Source: Stenogyne calaminthoides (taxonomy: Eukaryota > Streptophyta > Magnoliopsida > Lamiales > Lamiaceae). From it: 64,000 bases of DNA. The notes below the pieces were generated by a model. That model was given only the letters and a program-made list of their open reading frames with translations. It was not told where the DNA came from and ran no database searches. The position numbers and the translations under genes were made by a program. The stretch covers positions 9,324,406 through 9,388,405 of the forward strand of contig JBBCBC010000027.1 of the NCBI GenBank assembly GCA_037126765.1. The letters are read 5' to 3'. Of the stretch, positions 1 through 13,700 are shown in pieces (position 1 is the first letter of the stretch; the number at the start of each line of letters is the position of its first letter).

Positions 1-117
1 TAACAAAATTCAAAGAAAATCTTTCTCCCTACTATATCTATAATTTTGAAATATTTAGGAAAAATTAAGCAACAATATTTATTTTATTTTAATCACCTTT
101 TCAGTTAATGGACTATA

Positions 118-1066
118 TGTTGGGCTACTCAGGGGGCCTTTAAGAGAATTAAGATTGGACATTCTAATGGACCTTAAATATTTAATATTGAGCCACAATA
201 TAATTCAAGCCCATAAATATTAATTAATCCCACTACATAATTAATATTGCACTATCCATCTTAACCCATATTACAGTCAATATGGCTCCCGGTCATTATT
301 TCCCGTGTTTAAGAATATCTAGCCCATTAATTAATTCAAGCCACTGAAATAGCTTTCCGTTAATTAATATCTTTAGTCCTTGGTCAAGGAACGGTTCAAC
401 ATTATTATCCATACCGGAAACTAATTCCACTTTCAAGATTTGGTATGATAAAGCTTATGAACCTCCCAAGAGGGCAAATCAAACAAAAGCAGATTTGCAC
501 GATTCATTCTTATTAAATCTTAGCAATCACATGTGACCAATAATATTGCCCAAGATAAAAAATATTGAATCTCTCTGATTCGCTACCCATGATAAGTCAA
601 AGCAATAGTTACCAATCCCACGTGATCCTATTTAAGGGACGAAGATTAAGAAACAACGAACCACTGAGGTCTAATTCTTCCTTGTTCAGTTCTGAAGAAT
701 TTATCATCCTGTAGGTCCTATTCAGTTCATCAGTCATGCACTAGTGTAATCTCTTGGTCAAGACAAGTCAATCTGAGCCTTACACCTCAACCTTTCGCGA
801 TGGGTTGTTCATCTCCATCTAGGTCGTGAATAACGTACTTTTAGTTACAAGGGACTGTTAATTTAATCTTCTGTGATCTGGTATCACTAAATTAACTACA
901 ATGTAACACGTCATTTAATTATTGAACGAGTTATGCAAAGAAATATATGCAACATTCAATCATATTTAAAGCATCAGTGATAAACAATTTATTTCAGTAA
1001 ATAAGTCTGAAAATTCAGTTTCGATTATACAAAGTAAAAAGCATATTTTTCAGTATAATCCCAACA
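118..1066 (-). repeat. LTR-like element, probably a Copia-type LTR
   Basis: The segment begins TGTTGGG and ends CCCAACA, the TG...CA ends of a plant LTR, with a complementary 7-bp terminal match. Its length (949 bp) suits an LTR. No primer-binding site adjoins either end and the 5-bp flanks (ctata, caatc) do not match, so this may be a decayed solo LTR or the edge of an element that runs off the window. Minus orientation is inferred from general resemblance to plant Copia LTRs. Confidence 0.4.
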
Positions 1067-2675
1067 CAATCCGACACCTCACACCTGAAATTAAATAAAT
1101 TAAATCCGGCAATGACTTGGAAGAAATTAAATGAATGAAATTAGTACCAAAACTGAATTCCAGAATTTAACGTGATGCAGGCAACTCAACTCAATAGAGT
1201 TATGGAAATTGTTGAAGAACAATTAGTAACAAAAATTACCTTCGAATTCGAAGAAGCCCACAACTAATAGAGATCCAAGTTACTGAATAGTGTGTAAATC
1301 GGCAAGTCGTTACTTGTTTTTTCCAACCTAATAGAAGAGGAAGGGGATTGGAGTTGGGTAAAATTGGGATACATCTTTATATACACAGATAATTGATAGA
1401 AGATCAACGGTAATTTTATTGGGAAATAAAGAAATTGATGGAAGATTAATGGAGGTTGAGAAAATTAAGGATGAGAAGATTAGAAGAAGAATTGAATGCT
1501 GGCTGTTGCAATTCTCCAGATTCATAATTTTAAAAAAAAATTTAAGCCTAGTAATGGGTCTCGAAAATTTGGGCCGGGGGCCTTGCAAAAAGTGAGGCCC
1601 GGAGCGAGTGGGCTTAAGGAACACGCTTATAACCGGCAGAAGGCCTCCACCCTAGAACTGCCGCCGTGGTCGTGAAGGTTCTTCCACCGCCACCGCCATC
1701 GTGCAACCTATTTAAAAAATAGGCATCTTCCCCCTTATTGATGGTGGCGCCGCCGTCTACGTGGTGGGGAGGCGTCGCCGTCGCTGTGGCCGTGTGAGAC
1801 TGATGGTGGTAAAAGGCAGAACATTTGAGGTGGTGGTGGTGAAAGATTGAGATTGTGGTGGTGGAAGATTGTGGAAGATTGAGATTGCAGGTGGGTGGAA
1901 TTTGGGAGGTAGGAGCATAATGAATAGTGGTGGACGGATGATTTAGGGTTGGAATGAGTGGAATTGTGTATTTAATGGGGAAATGGTGGTCTAGGAATGG
2001 TGTTTTGGACCTGTGACTAATTAATAAAGCAACATGGACCTAAGAGTATTTAAGTGGTGAAACTTGGACTAGAAAGTTATTAATTCTTTAAAATTTTATC
2101 CCCACGCTTCTCTTTCACATTTTCATCCTAGAGGCAGTCACTTCTTCTCTAATATTTTCCTTTCTTAGAAAATTTGACTCCCAGTTGTCTTGTCCGATAT
2201 CATGGCTCAATCTCGGCTAATTGATGATCCTTTCCACTATATATACCCAAGCATAGCCTAGTTCAACGGTGTAAAAATCGCAATGAGAATAGAAGGTTTT
2301 CTGAGCCCATAATTTTTTCTATCTTTTATTTTTCTGTAAATTCAGCATCAATTGGCGTAATCGGAGCCTCGGAGGAAAATGGAGACCGACAGATCCACCC
2401 AACAGGAATTGACTACACAAAAAATTGTATCTATCCACTATTTAAAAAACTAATTGTATCTTTAAGCAAGTAATTACCCCATTCTATTTTTGGTAGTCTC
2501 TCGTCAACAATTTCTTTTTCTTTTTGTGTGTTGTAGTGAGGTAACTCATTTTTGCTTTCGCTTTTCTTATTTTCAGTACGCCTTCATCTTCCTTATCCAA
2601 TTACTCCATTGATGCAGGTTCAATCTATCAACCTGATAGTGATTATAAATCGAGTGTTACTTTGAGAATGACTGA
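1067..2675. other. Intergenic, no supported gene
   Basis: AT-rich sequence with a GC-richer patch at about 1620-1980 made of GGTGGTGG and related triplet runs. The minus-strand 98-codon open frame at 1328-1624 has no recognisable domain and I do not call it. A short open start near 2201 ends within about 20 codons. Confidence 0.6.
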
Positions 2676-2900
2676 GGGCCGCTTGGGGTAATGAGAATCA
2701 CTACTATTAATGTTGCTTAATTGATAGTTTTGATACACAAGTAATGGGAATATGATTACCTCATTCACTCAACCCACCTCACATGATATCAATCGTTGAT
2801 GTTCAAGCCAAATAATAACAATGCAATCAATAACTCATAGTGATTAACTCCTCAATGATACCCATTATCATTACAATTTCCTAGTCATACCAAGCGGGCC
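2676..2900. mobile_element. PIF/Harbinger-type MITE
   Basis: The ends are inverted repeats: the left begins GGGCCGCTTGGGGTAATGA and the right, read on the minus strand, begins GGCCCGCTTGG. The flanking triplets are TGA on the left and TAA on the right, close to the TNA target preference of PIF/Harbinger. About 225 bp, non-coding. Confidence 0.5.
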
Positions 2901-3540
2901 TAAATGTGAGTGTCGGTTTCGTAAAATACTTTGATTCACTCATGAGATACTGATTCTTATTTCTCTTTCCAGGAATGGATTCCTCAAGAGATTTTCCCAG
3001 ATCGACTCCTCCTGTTTCTTAAGCCTTGGAGTGTTTATTCTTATTTTTATTTTGTTTCTGTAGTTGTGTTCGAACTTGAGTACTTCTTTCAATATCAAAA
3101 GCTTTTCCTCATTCGTCTTTTATAACTTGCAATATTAGTCGGGATATTAGACTGTCTGTCCCGATTTCATGATCAACTCTATTTCTTCAAAATTATTAAT
3201 TATTGTTATGTACACGCATTACCGTGATTATGCAAAATTTCATCATTATTATGTATAGACATTTTTTTTAAAAAAAGATAAAAATTATATGAGACGGTCT
3301 CATACATGAGACATATTATAAATTAATCCAAATTAACACTCACTCTTTTAAAACTATTAAAGCGACAATATTCAAATTATACTCCGTCTCCTCGTGAGAT
3401 CGTCTAACGCAAATGTGCCCGTTTAAAAAATAATAGAATTTTTTAAATAATGATAGTATTTATACATAACAATGATAAAATTTATGCATAATAGTAATAA
3501 AATTCATGTATATACCTAATTCATCGAAGTGTTACTCTTT
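2901..3540. other. Intergenic, no supported gene
   Basis: AT-rich sequence without a supportable reading frame. The stretch around 3285-3420 (GAGACGGTCTCAT and a later related copy) looks like decayed repeat DNA, but I cannot assign it. Confidence 0.5.
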
Positions 3541-3969
3541 GGGGGCGTTTGGTTCACGAGATTGGATTAATTAGGTGTGATAGGATTGAGTAAAATTGGA
3601 CCGATTGGACTGAATTTGCTTGAATCTAGAAATGCGTTTGAATTATAGGATTTGATTGAGGGATTGGATGGGATACCTATTGAAATGTCATAAATAACCT
3701 TAAATCAATTGAAACAACCACACTTCATTCTTGTGAATATATTCAAACAATAGAATGACAATTTGTAATTTTGCATTTGGAATATATTCTATCCCACCTT
3801 TCACATGAGATTGACATATCCTCCATCTCCATGGAAGGATTTAATACATTTTCTATTTGGTCTTGAAGTATGTCAAGGGCTCTCATCACACAAGCCAAAC
3901 GGTGAATTAATTGGGATTAAAATTCTAATCCTAGCGTATCCCGATCAATCCCACGAACCAAACGGAGCC
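3541..3969. mobile_element. PIF-like MITE
   Basis: The terminal inverted repeats share CGTTTGGTTC followed by GATT-type sequence: GGGGGCGTTTGGTTC on the left, and GGCTCCGTTTGGTTCG on the right read on the minus strand. The flanking triplets are TTT and TTA, an imperfect TTA-type duplication. The 68-codon open frame inside is part of the element and is not a gene. Confidence 0.5.
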
Positions 3970-4690
3970 TTAAGAATATTGTTATATGAATATTATGCGG
4001 AAGCATGCTGACCTATATGATAATAATGAACAATTTCCAATTATAGTTATGCGCTAAAAACGGGTAATAACATGATTTGGATATTTGTAGTCAAAATCCA
4101 GCGACTAATCATGCATAATAATAAACACATATTCAGACGATAAAGCTTATGATCTTAATTTACCAAAATACTCAACAATGATCCAAAAACGCAATTCATA
4201 ACTTTCTATGCATCTACCTAATTTTACCAGCATTATATACCTAAAACTAGAAAATAATTGATCCCATTAGACTGTCCACACAATTATTGGTAATACAGAT
4301 AATCGATACTGTTTTCTCGTAGAAGTATTACAATAAAATTGACCTAAAAAAAGACTATCCGGTTTGTAGTTATACTAAAAGACTACAAACTGAGAAAGCA
4401 AAGCATGAGAAGCGTAGCCTTTCTAACCATCATTCTTCTAAACCAGTTTTATTAAACCAAAGAATATAAATATCAATTATTCGAGCAAACAATATCACAA
4501 AATCTCACCTAAAATCTGCTGATTTGTTTCTTAAACTACATAAATTTCACAACAAACAACTAGAAAAAATTTAGATGGCACAATTCGCATCACTCATAAA
4601 ACACGCCATCGGATGGACAGACGGCTTCAATCAACTACAGACGGCCCAGGCCCAGATATTGTAGATCTTTTTTGAGGAAAAATGGAACAC
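3970..4690. other. Intergenic and probable 3' flank of the AGD14-like gene
   Basis: AT-rich sequence. The part nearest 4690-4784 is probably the 3' untranslated region of the minus-strand AGD14-like gene. No separate gene is visible. Confidence 0.45.
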
Positions 4691-4784
4691 TTCATTTTCA
4701 ACAGAACCATAAAATTTCATCTATAATGAGTTGAAAGGACGCAAGAAGATGGTGATTATACAGATGACCTGTTTATGTACCCAT

Positions 4785-7700
4785 TTATCCGAATGGGTTT
4801 CCACTTGTGGGAGCGAAGTTATTGGGCGCAGAATGTAATCCACCAACTTGAGGATTCTGGTTAAGAGACGCAAAGGGAGACTCCTCAAAGTTGAAGCCGG
4901 ACAGCCCTTGTGGCCTAGAAAAAGCCCCAAAGCTTTCTATGAGTACATAAAAAAACGATCTCCGAGGTTTAGCCTAATTACCCTCGAATAAAAAACACCA
5001 AATTCGTTTCACAAGTACTAGGATATTACAAAAGAGCCCCTTGTGGTTTGTATTTCCCCCTCAATCGGTGTGATCCGCAGGAGAACAAACTACTGTTGTT
5101 TTACTTCTTTTTTTGGGTAACTAGGCTAAAATGTTGAGTGTAATTTTGTAATCATATAGAGTAAATACTTTTTTGTTGCTGAACTTGCACTAATTAGAAT
5201 TTAATTCGCTAACTTTTTCGACTTTGAAATTTGTCCCTTAGTTTACAAAATTCAATTTTTTCGTCCTGTTAGCCAATTAAAAGGAAGTAAAAGAACGAAA
5301 ATGTTGAATTTGGTCATTTTAAGGGATCATTTTCAAAGTTGAAAACGTTAGCAAACTATAATCAAAATTGGTGAAAGTTAAATGACAAAAAAAAAAAACC
5401 CATTACCCCATAATATATGATCATTTTCAGGCCAAAATATGGGAAGGTAGATGATTAGGTAGAGTTTAGGTAAAATTAAATTACCTAGGTGCTGTGCTGC
5501 CAGCTATTTCTTGCCCCATGAATGAACCTGTTTATTGATTAGACAGACGATGTAACATGTAAACAAAACTGACCATGCTGATCTTAACAAACTAAACGAA
5601 ATTGATGCAATTATTTACTTGGAGGAATTGTTGGTGCATATGATGGGGTTTGAGTATGGAGGGATGAAGGATGATATGCAGGAGCTCCGTAATTTGGAGT
5701 ATGCAGTAGCCCAGATTGCGCAACAGCTTTTGGCAATGCACCTTGTAATGGTGCCATAGAAGGAAACTGTACAAGAACAAATAATTTGCGGTTAGGACAA
5801 GAAAAAACAAACTAGCATAATGTACATGTCACAAAATTTACATGCAAATAAGTTATGATGCAATCCAAATTCCAAACAGGAATTTACATGCAAATAAGTT
5901 ACAATGCAATCCAAACAGGAGTTTACATGCAAATAAGTTATAATGCAATCCAAACAGGAATTTACATTGAATAATTTAAGATTCCATAGGAAGTCTTTCA
6001 TACGGGAGCCCAATTTTAGGTTCAGTCTGAACTTAGGTCTTCAATTTTAAAATGTCTCAAATCAGGATCTTTTTTTTTTCGTCATTTAAGATCTGATTTA
6101 ATTCTTTTTGTCTCAATTCAAGGCCCCACGATTTTCTTTTTTCAATTTTAAGCCATACAAACACAACAAAAAATGGCGTACACCACTACTTTTTATCATT
6201 TTATATGAATTTAATTTTGGAAAAGATATTTTCATTGGGTCTTGAATTGAGAAAAAAGAAATTAAATCAAGAAAAAAAAAATTAAGTCGTGAAATGAGAC
6301 ATTTGTAAAATGGAGACCTACAATAAGACTCGAACTAAAATGAAAAAATCCACAAAACAATGAATTTACCAATTTAAGTTTTGAAAGGGAACATACAGCT
6401 GCTGCTTGGAGTGGAGCAGGTTCACTGCCAACATCAAAAGGGTTTGACGATCTTGACACTGCCTGGAAATTGGGTACAGCCTTCAATTGGAAGACCAATA
6501 TTGCATGAAGTCAATTAGCAATGCAGCTGACAACGTTAAAATGGATATATTGTACTTCCCCCCTTTGCCCGCAATAGCCAATATTTCAAGGGGCAAGAAC
6601 GTAAATAAACAAGCTCGACAAGTAGAAACATTAGCTGATAAGAGTCCAGAATTTTAATTTTCCTGAGATGCGTCTGACCTATCTTTACAGGTATAATGTT
6701 GTGCTATAGGTAGTCGATGAATCTGAACAGCCTTTGTACACTTAAACACTACACATTGCAACACTGTGTTTAAACAGGTCATTCAAATTCATTCATTATG
6801 TCTTCCTACACTTCTTTACTTAGACCTTACGTATTCAAATATCTGAAGGTTTGTTTTATTTTACGTGTATAATATAGCTGTGTGCATCCACTGTACATCT
6901 TAATCAGTGACTAATTGTTTAACGAGCAGGAATTCACTCTCAAATGTATAATTCATATTAGTCAATTATAAATCTTAACCCACACAGTTCTCCACAAGTT
7001 TCTTATATGTATAATGAAATGACAGCCAGAACCAGTAACATGAATCAATAAGCATTTATTTAGGGTTAATTGCAAAATCAATCACGACAATTACACGGTT
7101 TTTCAATTACGACATATGATTTTAAAATTCACAATTTGATACATGACCTTTTAAAGTGTTGCAATTCTATCACATTACTACTTTTCAACAAACACACGTG
7201 CCAGCGTATGAAATTTCCAAAAAAAAGAAAAAGGGAGATTCTGGTAAAATTAAAACAACAAAAAAGGTCGTGAATTCATTTGCAATTTTTTAAAAAGACT
7301 TTCCATCTGCCACACCAGCATAAGTTGCTGGAAAGTAGTCATATGATATAATTGCAAAATTGTAACAAGTCTACCGATTTGCGAATTTTAAAAATTTATG
7401 TTGTAATTAAAAGAAAAGGTGAAAAGGTAGTGATTTTTTATGCAACTATCCCTATATTTTAAAATATAAAATGATCAAATACAGAATGAACTAATACCAT
7501 TGGTGCATTATAATGCATAGGGACAGCAGCAACATATGGAGAGCCAGAATACCAAGCTGAACCTGGAGGTGGATAAGAGTAATTCATTGTAAATAAATCC
7601 TCTGCCAGTGCTTTTCTTCCACCAAATTGTCCATCCAAACTAGAGGTTCCAACGGCCGGATTTTTTTCTGCTTGACCCATTTGCGCGGGTGCACCTGGAG

Positions 7701-10700
7701 CCCCATGGGCATTTTGTGCAAGTGGATTCCATGGCTGTTAAAAAATCCAGACAAAATATCTATTACTCCTGAAGAATATCAAACGTAGAAGGAAACAAAA
7801 GGGTGAATATCATTCTTGGTCCCCAAACTTAACCCTATTTCACTTTTGGTCCCCCCATCTCACTCACTATCAAGTTCAGTCCTGAAAGTACACTATTACT
7901 CTCACATTTGGTCCCACTATTAGTTGACCCGTATGTTAACTAAATCAACTATTTTGGGGTTGCTAAATGTCATTAATAATTATTTGGGTGTACTAATTGC
8001 AATTAATAATTTTCAAATAATTATATTTTGCACATCCAAATAGTTGATTCCGTCTGTCACCTAATAATGGGACCAAATATCGGAGTAAAAGTGTACTTCC
8101 AGAACCGAGCTTGATAGTGAGAAATGGGGGGACAAAAAGTGAAATAGGAGTTAAGTTTGGGGACCAAAAATGATACCAACCCGAAAGGCCGAAACAAAAT
8201 TACAGACGCATAGCATAATTTGTTGCTTACAGATCCACCAGCAACTGGAGTAACCAGTTGAGACACGGGCGGGAACAGAGAATGTTGTTGAGGGTTCACC
8301 GTAGGCCACTGCCCTCCAGTAGGCACATTTGTAAACAAGCTTCGTCCAACGTTGGCCGCTGGCCCAAGTGATGAAGCAGGAGCACCACCAGTGGGACCCA
8401 CAGGCGGTATTGCAGTGCTTCCAAAGGATGATCCAAAAGATGAGCCACTAGGCTGGAAAGGAGAGGGAAGGGAAGAGGATGCTGGAATAGACAATCCGGA
8501 AAGTAGAGATTCCACTGAATTCGAGGGCCCCACATTTGCTTTCACCTTAGGCACTGAATCAAAATTTGCCCAGTTATTGCTGTTAGATGCAGCCGGTTGC
8601 ACAGCCGGTTGTGGTTGTTGGACAGTTACTGGAGGTTCAGGAACAGCATCAAAATCAATCAAAGAAGCCTCTACTTTTATCTCAGATGGATTCGCATCTG
8701 AGGATGCCAAGCTACTGGAGGATGCAGTTCTCTGCAGAAGAAATATATTGTCACTTGCATTATTTGATAAGAGAATAGTATTTATAAGAGACTGATGCAT
8801 GAGAATAAGGGCCCGTTTGGCTAAGCTTTTTAAACATTTATAAGCTCTAACATCTAATAAGTTGTTTCAAGAGCTTATAATACGTAACTTTTAAGTAGCT
8901 TGTAAGTTGTTAGAGTCTTTGGCTAATAAAACTTATAAGTTCTTTGATACTTAGAGAGAAATATATTTTAAAATTTTAATACAAAATAATTATATTTTTT
9001 ATGTTGGGAGATCCAACCACCTTAATTTGGAGGGTGGGTGGGGTGATTCCTGTTTTTTTTTTTTTTTTTTAAAATATTATTTAAGTATAGCTTAAAAAAA
9101 TTTAGAACAATAAGTTGGGGCATTGGTAGCTTATAAGCTATAAAGAGCTTATTTTAAGATCTTATTAGATGTTAAATATCTTTTTTCACCAAACACTTTT
9201 TGAGAGCTTATAAGCTCCCAAACATCTTATAAATTGTTTCAAGGAGCTTATAAGCTCAACCAAACACCCTCTAAGTAAATGAAGCTAAAAAAATGCTGAC
9301 GCGAGTACAATATGCACTGTAAAGATGGGCTCTAATACCCTGTACAATAATCAAAACCATCAAACATAGAGATGTCTCCCTTTCCAGCTTGAGAGAAAGT
9401 AAATGATGCATGATGTTTATAGTAGCTAAATAATGTAAAAACAAAAATTTATCATCAAAATAAGACGCCTGTTTTTTCAATACAATGCATACCCAAAAGT
9501 AGTTCTCTCTTTAACTGAGAAGACATGTAATATCTGAAACTAACTATATTAGTCCTCACAATAATAGGTGCACTAGTTTTAATTCATACTACAGTGCACA
9601 TTGGTTGTTCGGAGACCAGAGAAAACAGAAAATTAAAAACATGTTGAGGGGGGAAATCTTTTCACCTGTGTATATGCCCGAACGTCAGTTGACTTTCCAG
9701 CAGTGGGTTTTGGAGGTTCAATAACTCGAAGAGGAGATACATTCTCTCCTAATATATCTCTAACAGGACGAACAACAGGAGGGCTGGACATGTCTGAATC
9801 TCTTTGGCTATCAGGTGATCTAATTTCACGCCTAGAGCCTCCATCAGAACTTCTGTCTTCGGACCTCCTCCCGTTTCCAAATCTATCCTCTCGTGCCCAG
9901 TCAGTAACTACTTCAGGGCTTCTCCTATAATCACTACTTTGTCGATTGTCTTGATCGTATGCTGGACTTCTTCCACCGGAACTACGTCTATCCTCATAAG
10001 GTGGACTTCTTGAACCACCCTGATAGCTATCTATTCTCCTATTTCCATTAGAATCCTCGGTCTCTCCCTGCAGAAACGAAAAATGCAAATTTAAAAAGAT
10101 ACTGTATAAGCTTCATAATCTTTCTAGACCCCAAGGTAATGTTTGTTTTGGGGGTTTTCAAAAACCGGATTTTGAAATCCTGATAAAAATTACGGGGTGT
10201 GATTGTTTTGGGATTTTGAGTAGGGAGAAATTTAATTGTATGACAAATCAATGTGTAAGAGTGAATGAAGTTGTATTACTCTCTCCGTCCTAATTTTGAT
10301 TGGCCAAATACTGTAGACACGGAGATTAAGATAAAATAGGAAATAATAGTACTCCCTCCGTCCCAGAAGACTTAGCACACTTACTTTTTGCTGGTGTTTT
10401 TGCGTGTTAGTTGTTTATTAGTATTTGAAATAATAAAGTGACTTTTAAGGTGGGGTATGATAGTCTTAGCCCTCCTCTGTCATACGCATTTCTTAAAATT
10501 ACTTTATTATTTCAAATAGTAATAAAAAACTCGCTCGCTAAAACACGAGCGGAACAGTAACTGTGCAAAGTCTTCCGGGACGGAGGTAGAATTAACTATT
10601 AAATGGTGTAAAGTGGGTAAAGTGGGTTTGGTGTAAGGAAATAATGTAGTATTAAATGGTGTAAAGTGAGTTTGGTGGGAAATAATAGTATTAAATAGTA

Positions 10701-13700
10701 TTTAAAGTTGCTTTATTTCCTTTTTAGAAAATGACCAAACAAAATAAAGACAGTTATTTACGGAAAGTGGCCAATCAAAATTAGGATGGAGGGGATATTA
10801 TATTGTAATGACTGGATGATGTGGATTATGATTTAAATATATTAAAGTGTAAGGAGAGAGAATTGATTGTGTTGGACAGTGTGATATCAGGTGTCATCTG
10901 GGTTTTAATTGGTTTTAAAAACTGGCTTTTGAAATCTTGGGGATTTTGAAATCCTGATAAAATAGTAAGGTGTATGTTTGTTTTGGGATTTTGAGTAGGG
11001 TGAAAATTTAACTTTATGTCAAATCAATGTGCAAGAGTGAATAATATAGTATTATTATATTGTTGTTGGGTGTGATTGTAATGATTGGATGATGTGGGTT
11101 ATGATTTAATTATTTAAATTGTCGGAGAGAAAACTGAATGCATTGGAAAGTGCGATAGAAGTTTATAGGTACTGTAGTGGTGGTTTTATAAAATCGGATT
11201 TCAAAATCCCGAAGTAGAACTGGATTTAGATTTGTAAATCCAAAACCTGGTTTTTAAAACCCAAAACATACATCACACAATCATTTACCAAGGATGGGAC
11301 TAGTTTTTTGTAAGCAATAAGTATTCATCATAAAAGTGGAAAAGTGACACCATGTATACCATCTTTGCCCTTGGAGGCTTTTCCACATTCCTCTCACCAG
11401 TAAATCTTCTGTCCACATAAACATGCTTGATGAAATCACGCAGTCTCTCTATATTGCTGGGACAGAATACATACATCAGATAATTTGAGCCAAAAGAGAA
11501 ACAATTTTCCAAGGTAGAAACATGTGACATGATTTTTTTTTTTAGTTTACCTGCCATCAGGGAGAGAATTACGTTGAGAATCCCACTCTTTCAAATAAAT
11601 TTCTCGGGCACTCTATTGGGAATATAATGATTCAAACATAAGTATTGAAGGAAGCTTAAACAATATACAGAAACATGCATATTGAAAATTAAAAAGAAAC
11701 AGTTCTAATACCGCATTCCCTCCTCCCTGAAGAGCACTAACTTCTTGTGGAGTGAATTTAGCCATAGATACCGATTTCACTCGGTGAGTGAACTCTCGAC
11801 TGAAAGTAGTTCAAAAGACATAATTAGTTATCAAACTGTTATGCTTGAAATCCTAGAAGGTTATCATGAAATGAAACATGCAAAACTGGAGCTCTTATAC
11901 TTACTGTAATCCACTGCAGGTTGTACAGATGAATGTCGAGAAATTAGTGCATACGTATTGAGGACCCTGATGGGAAAGGAAGAGAACAGTTAGCCCCATA
12001 AAGTTGAAGAATATAGGACCAAAGAAAAGGCTTAACAACCCATAACTCATAATTATTTAGTCACTCTATCTTGGTCAATGTCAAATCTTGATAGAAGTGC
12101 CATTCTTTTAGTGTATTATTCTTTAGGAGAATTACTAACTTTATTTTCGATTCAAATTCTCTAGGACAAAAAGGAAGAGAGAATTGCAATGAGAAATCCT
12201 CAACTCATATGAGATCTCAATTGGTTTTTCTTAATTGTAATGACGGACATAAAACTAAGCCTATAGGAACCTCCAACTCACCATTAATTATCTCAGAAAC
12301 TCAGTAATCATCTTTGTTAATTTTGTTCTGCTTGGTAGGCATAAAATTTGGAAGGTCATATAAATATTTCAATTATCAAATGGAATTTTCTTAAAGCTCA
12401 AGGAAATTACTTTCCTAGATAGATACAGACTTCTTGTGGCTAAAATAGCATCTCCTTAAGGACCTACTACTTTAAACAAATATCCAATGCTTCCTGATCC
12501 AAAAATCCATTTAAGGTCTGAAATTATGTAACTAAAGCACGATTTACTATCAAATGGGGGGTGCGAGACGCACAATTTTTGTAGGTCTAAGCCTTTTAAG
12601 ATGAAAAGATCTAATGAAACTTCATGGAAAACCATGCTGATTTCTATTTTATCTCCATTTTATGCATAATTTCCACATACTGGAACTATAGATTTAACAT
12701 TCCATGGGCTTCCTAGGACAGTAAAGCGATTCGGACATTCTAAGGTTCATTTTGATTGGTCTCAAAGTTAAATTCCATGAACTAATGAGCTCAGTAAAAT
12801 AACTGACTAGATTAAATAATCCTTCTTTCCAAATGCACTACGTAATCCACTTAATCAATTCTGTTAATTAGTTGAAAGGATTCGATGAATTAACTTGATT
12901 CCAGGTGACAATTCAAATAAAACCAATTTCGGCATTTGAGTTAATTGAAGGCAAGTAATAGATTTCATATTTTGTTCTGATATAATTGAACAATTAACTT
13001 ATTCCAATTAACTAATCCTTTATAAGGTATCCCATTAATCCAAGAGCACCTGAATAATGAAGTAGACCTAGTCTTAGGAGAACAAGGTAACATGCAGAAG
13101 GGTATTTCATTACGTAAGCTTATAATAGGACCTCAGTTAAAGAAATAATTAGAAGTCCTGATAAAATTGATTATGAATCTATTCCTAGTAACTTAACCCA
13201 ATGATAAAGTTAGAAACCCCCTTTCCTAAGTTACATCATAGCAAAGGATTTCTAAAGCCAAGTACCACGAAAGTTGAAACATATAGTTCATTATTAGTCA
13301 CTCTATTACCTCATTAATTGAGGATACTGAATTAAAATGTTCCAGCTATATTTAGCATGTCAGAAACTATATCAAAATAAAATATATCCTGTGCATCGTT
13401 ACCATGGGTACCATAAGGGAAAATCATGCACTATTAGTATATTACAATTACAATGAAGAAGTTGAGTCTTGAATCATAAATTTTCACTTGGAACGCAAAT
13501 AAGGCCAACATAATATAGGTATATTTCATAATTTCCATCATATGTAAGTGAACTTTTTTATAGACCAAAAACGGTATTATTAACTTACTAGATCTAGAAA
13601 GGGAGTAAATCTGATATATTTAAATCTAAAAAATCAGGATGTTATTAATTATGACTAACTAACTACACTCATTTCAATTTATTATTTGTGATTCAAGCAA

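Larger units (their letters stand above)
10135..11289. mobile_element. Dimeric MITE in intron 5, interrupted by nested MITEs
   Basis: The outer ends are inverted: GGTAATGTTTGTTTTGGG on the left and GGTAAATGATTG...GTTTTGGG on the right (minus strand). The interior is a direct duplication: about 10160-10276 plus 10798-10930 matches about 10935-11180 (shared GATTTTGAAATCCTGATAAAA and CAAATCAATGTG). The first half is interrupted by the Stowaway-like element at 10279-10795, and the second half shows the uninterrupted arrangement. Confidence 0.6.

Noticed and set aside
5611..5613. TAA as the stop codon of the AGD14-like gene
   Set aside because: It follows directly on a good GTAAAT donor. The terminal exon 4785-4936 restores the phase and gives the expected NPFG end.
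8352..8795. 147-codon plus-strand open frame
   Set aside because: It lies antisense to AGD14 exon 7; the minus strand carries the Ser/Pro-rich coding sequence with consistent splice phases.
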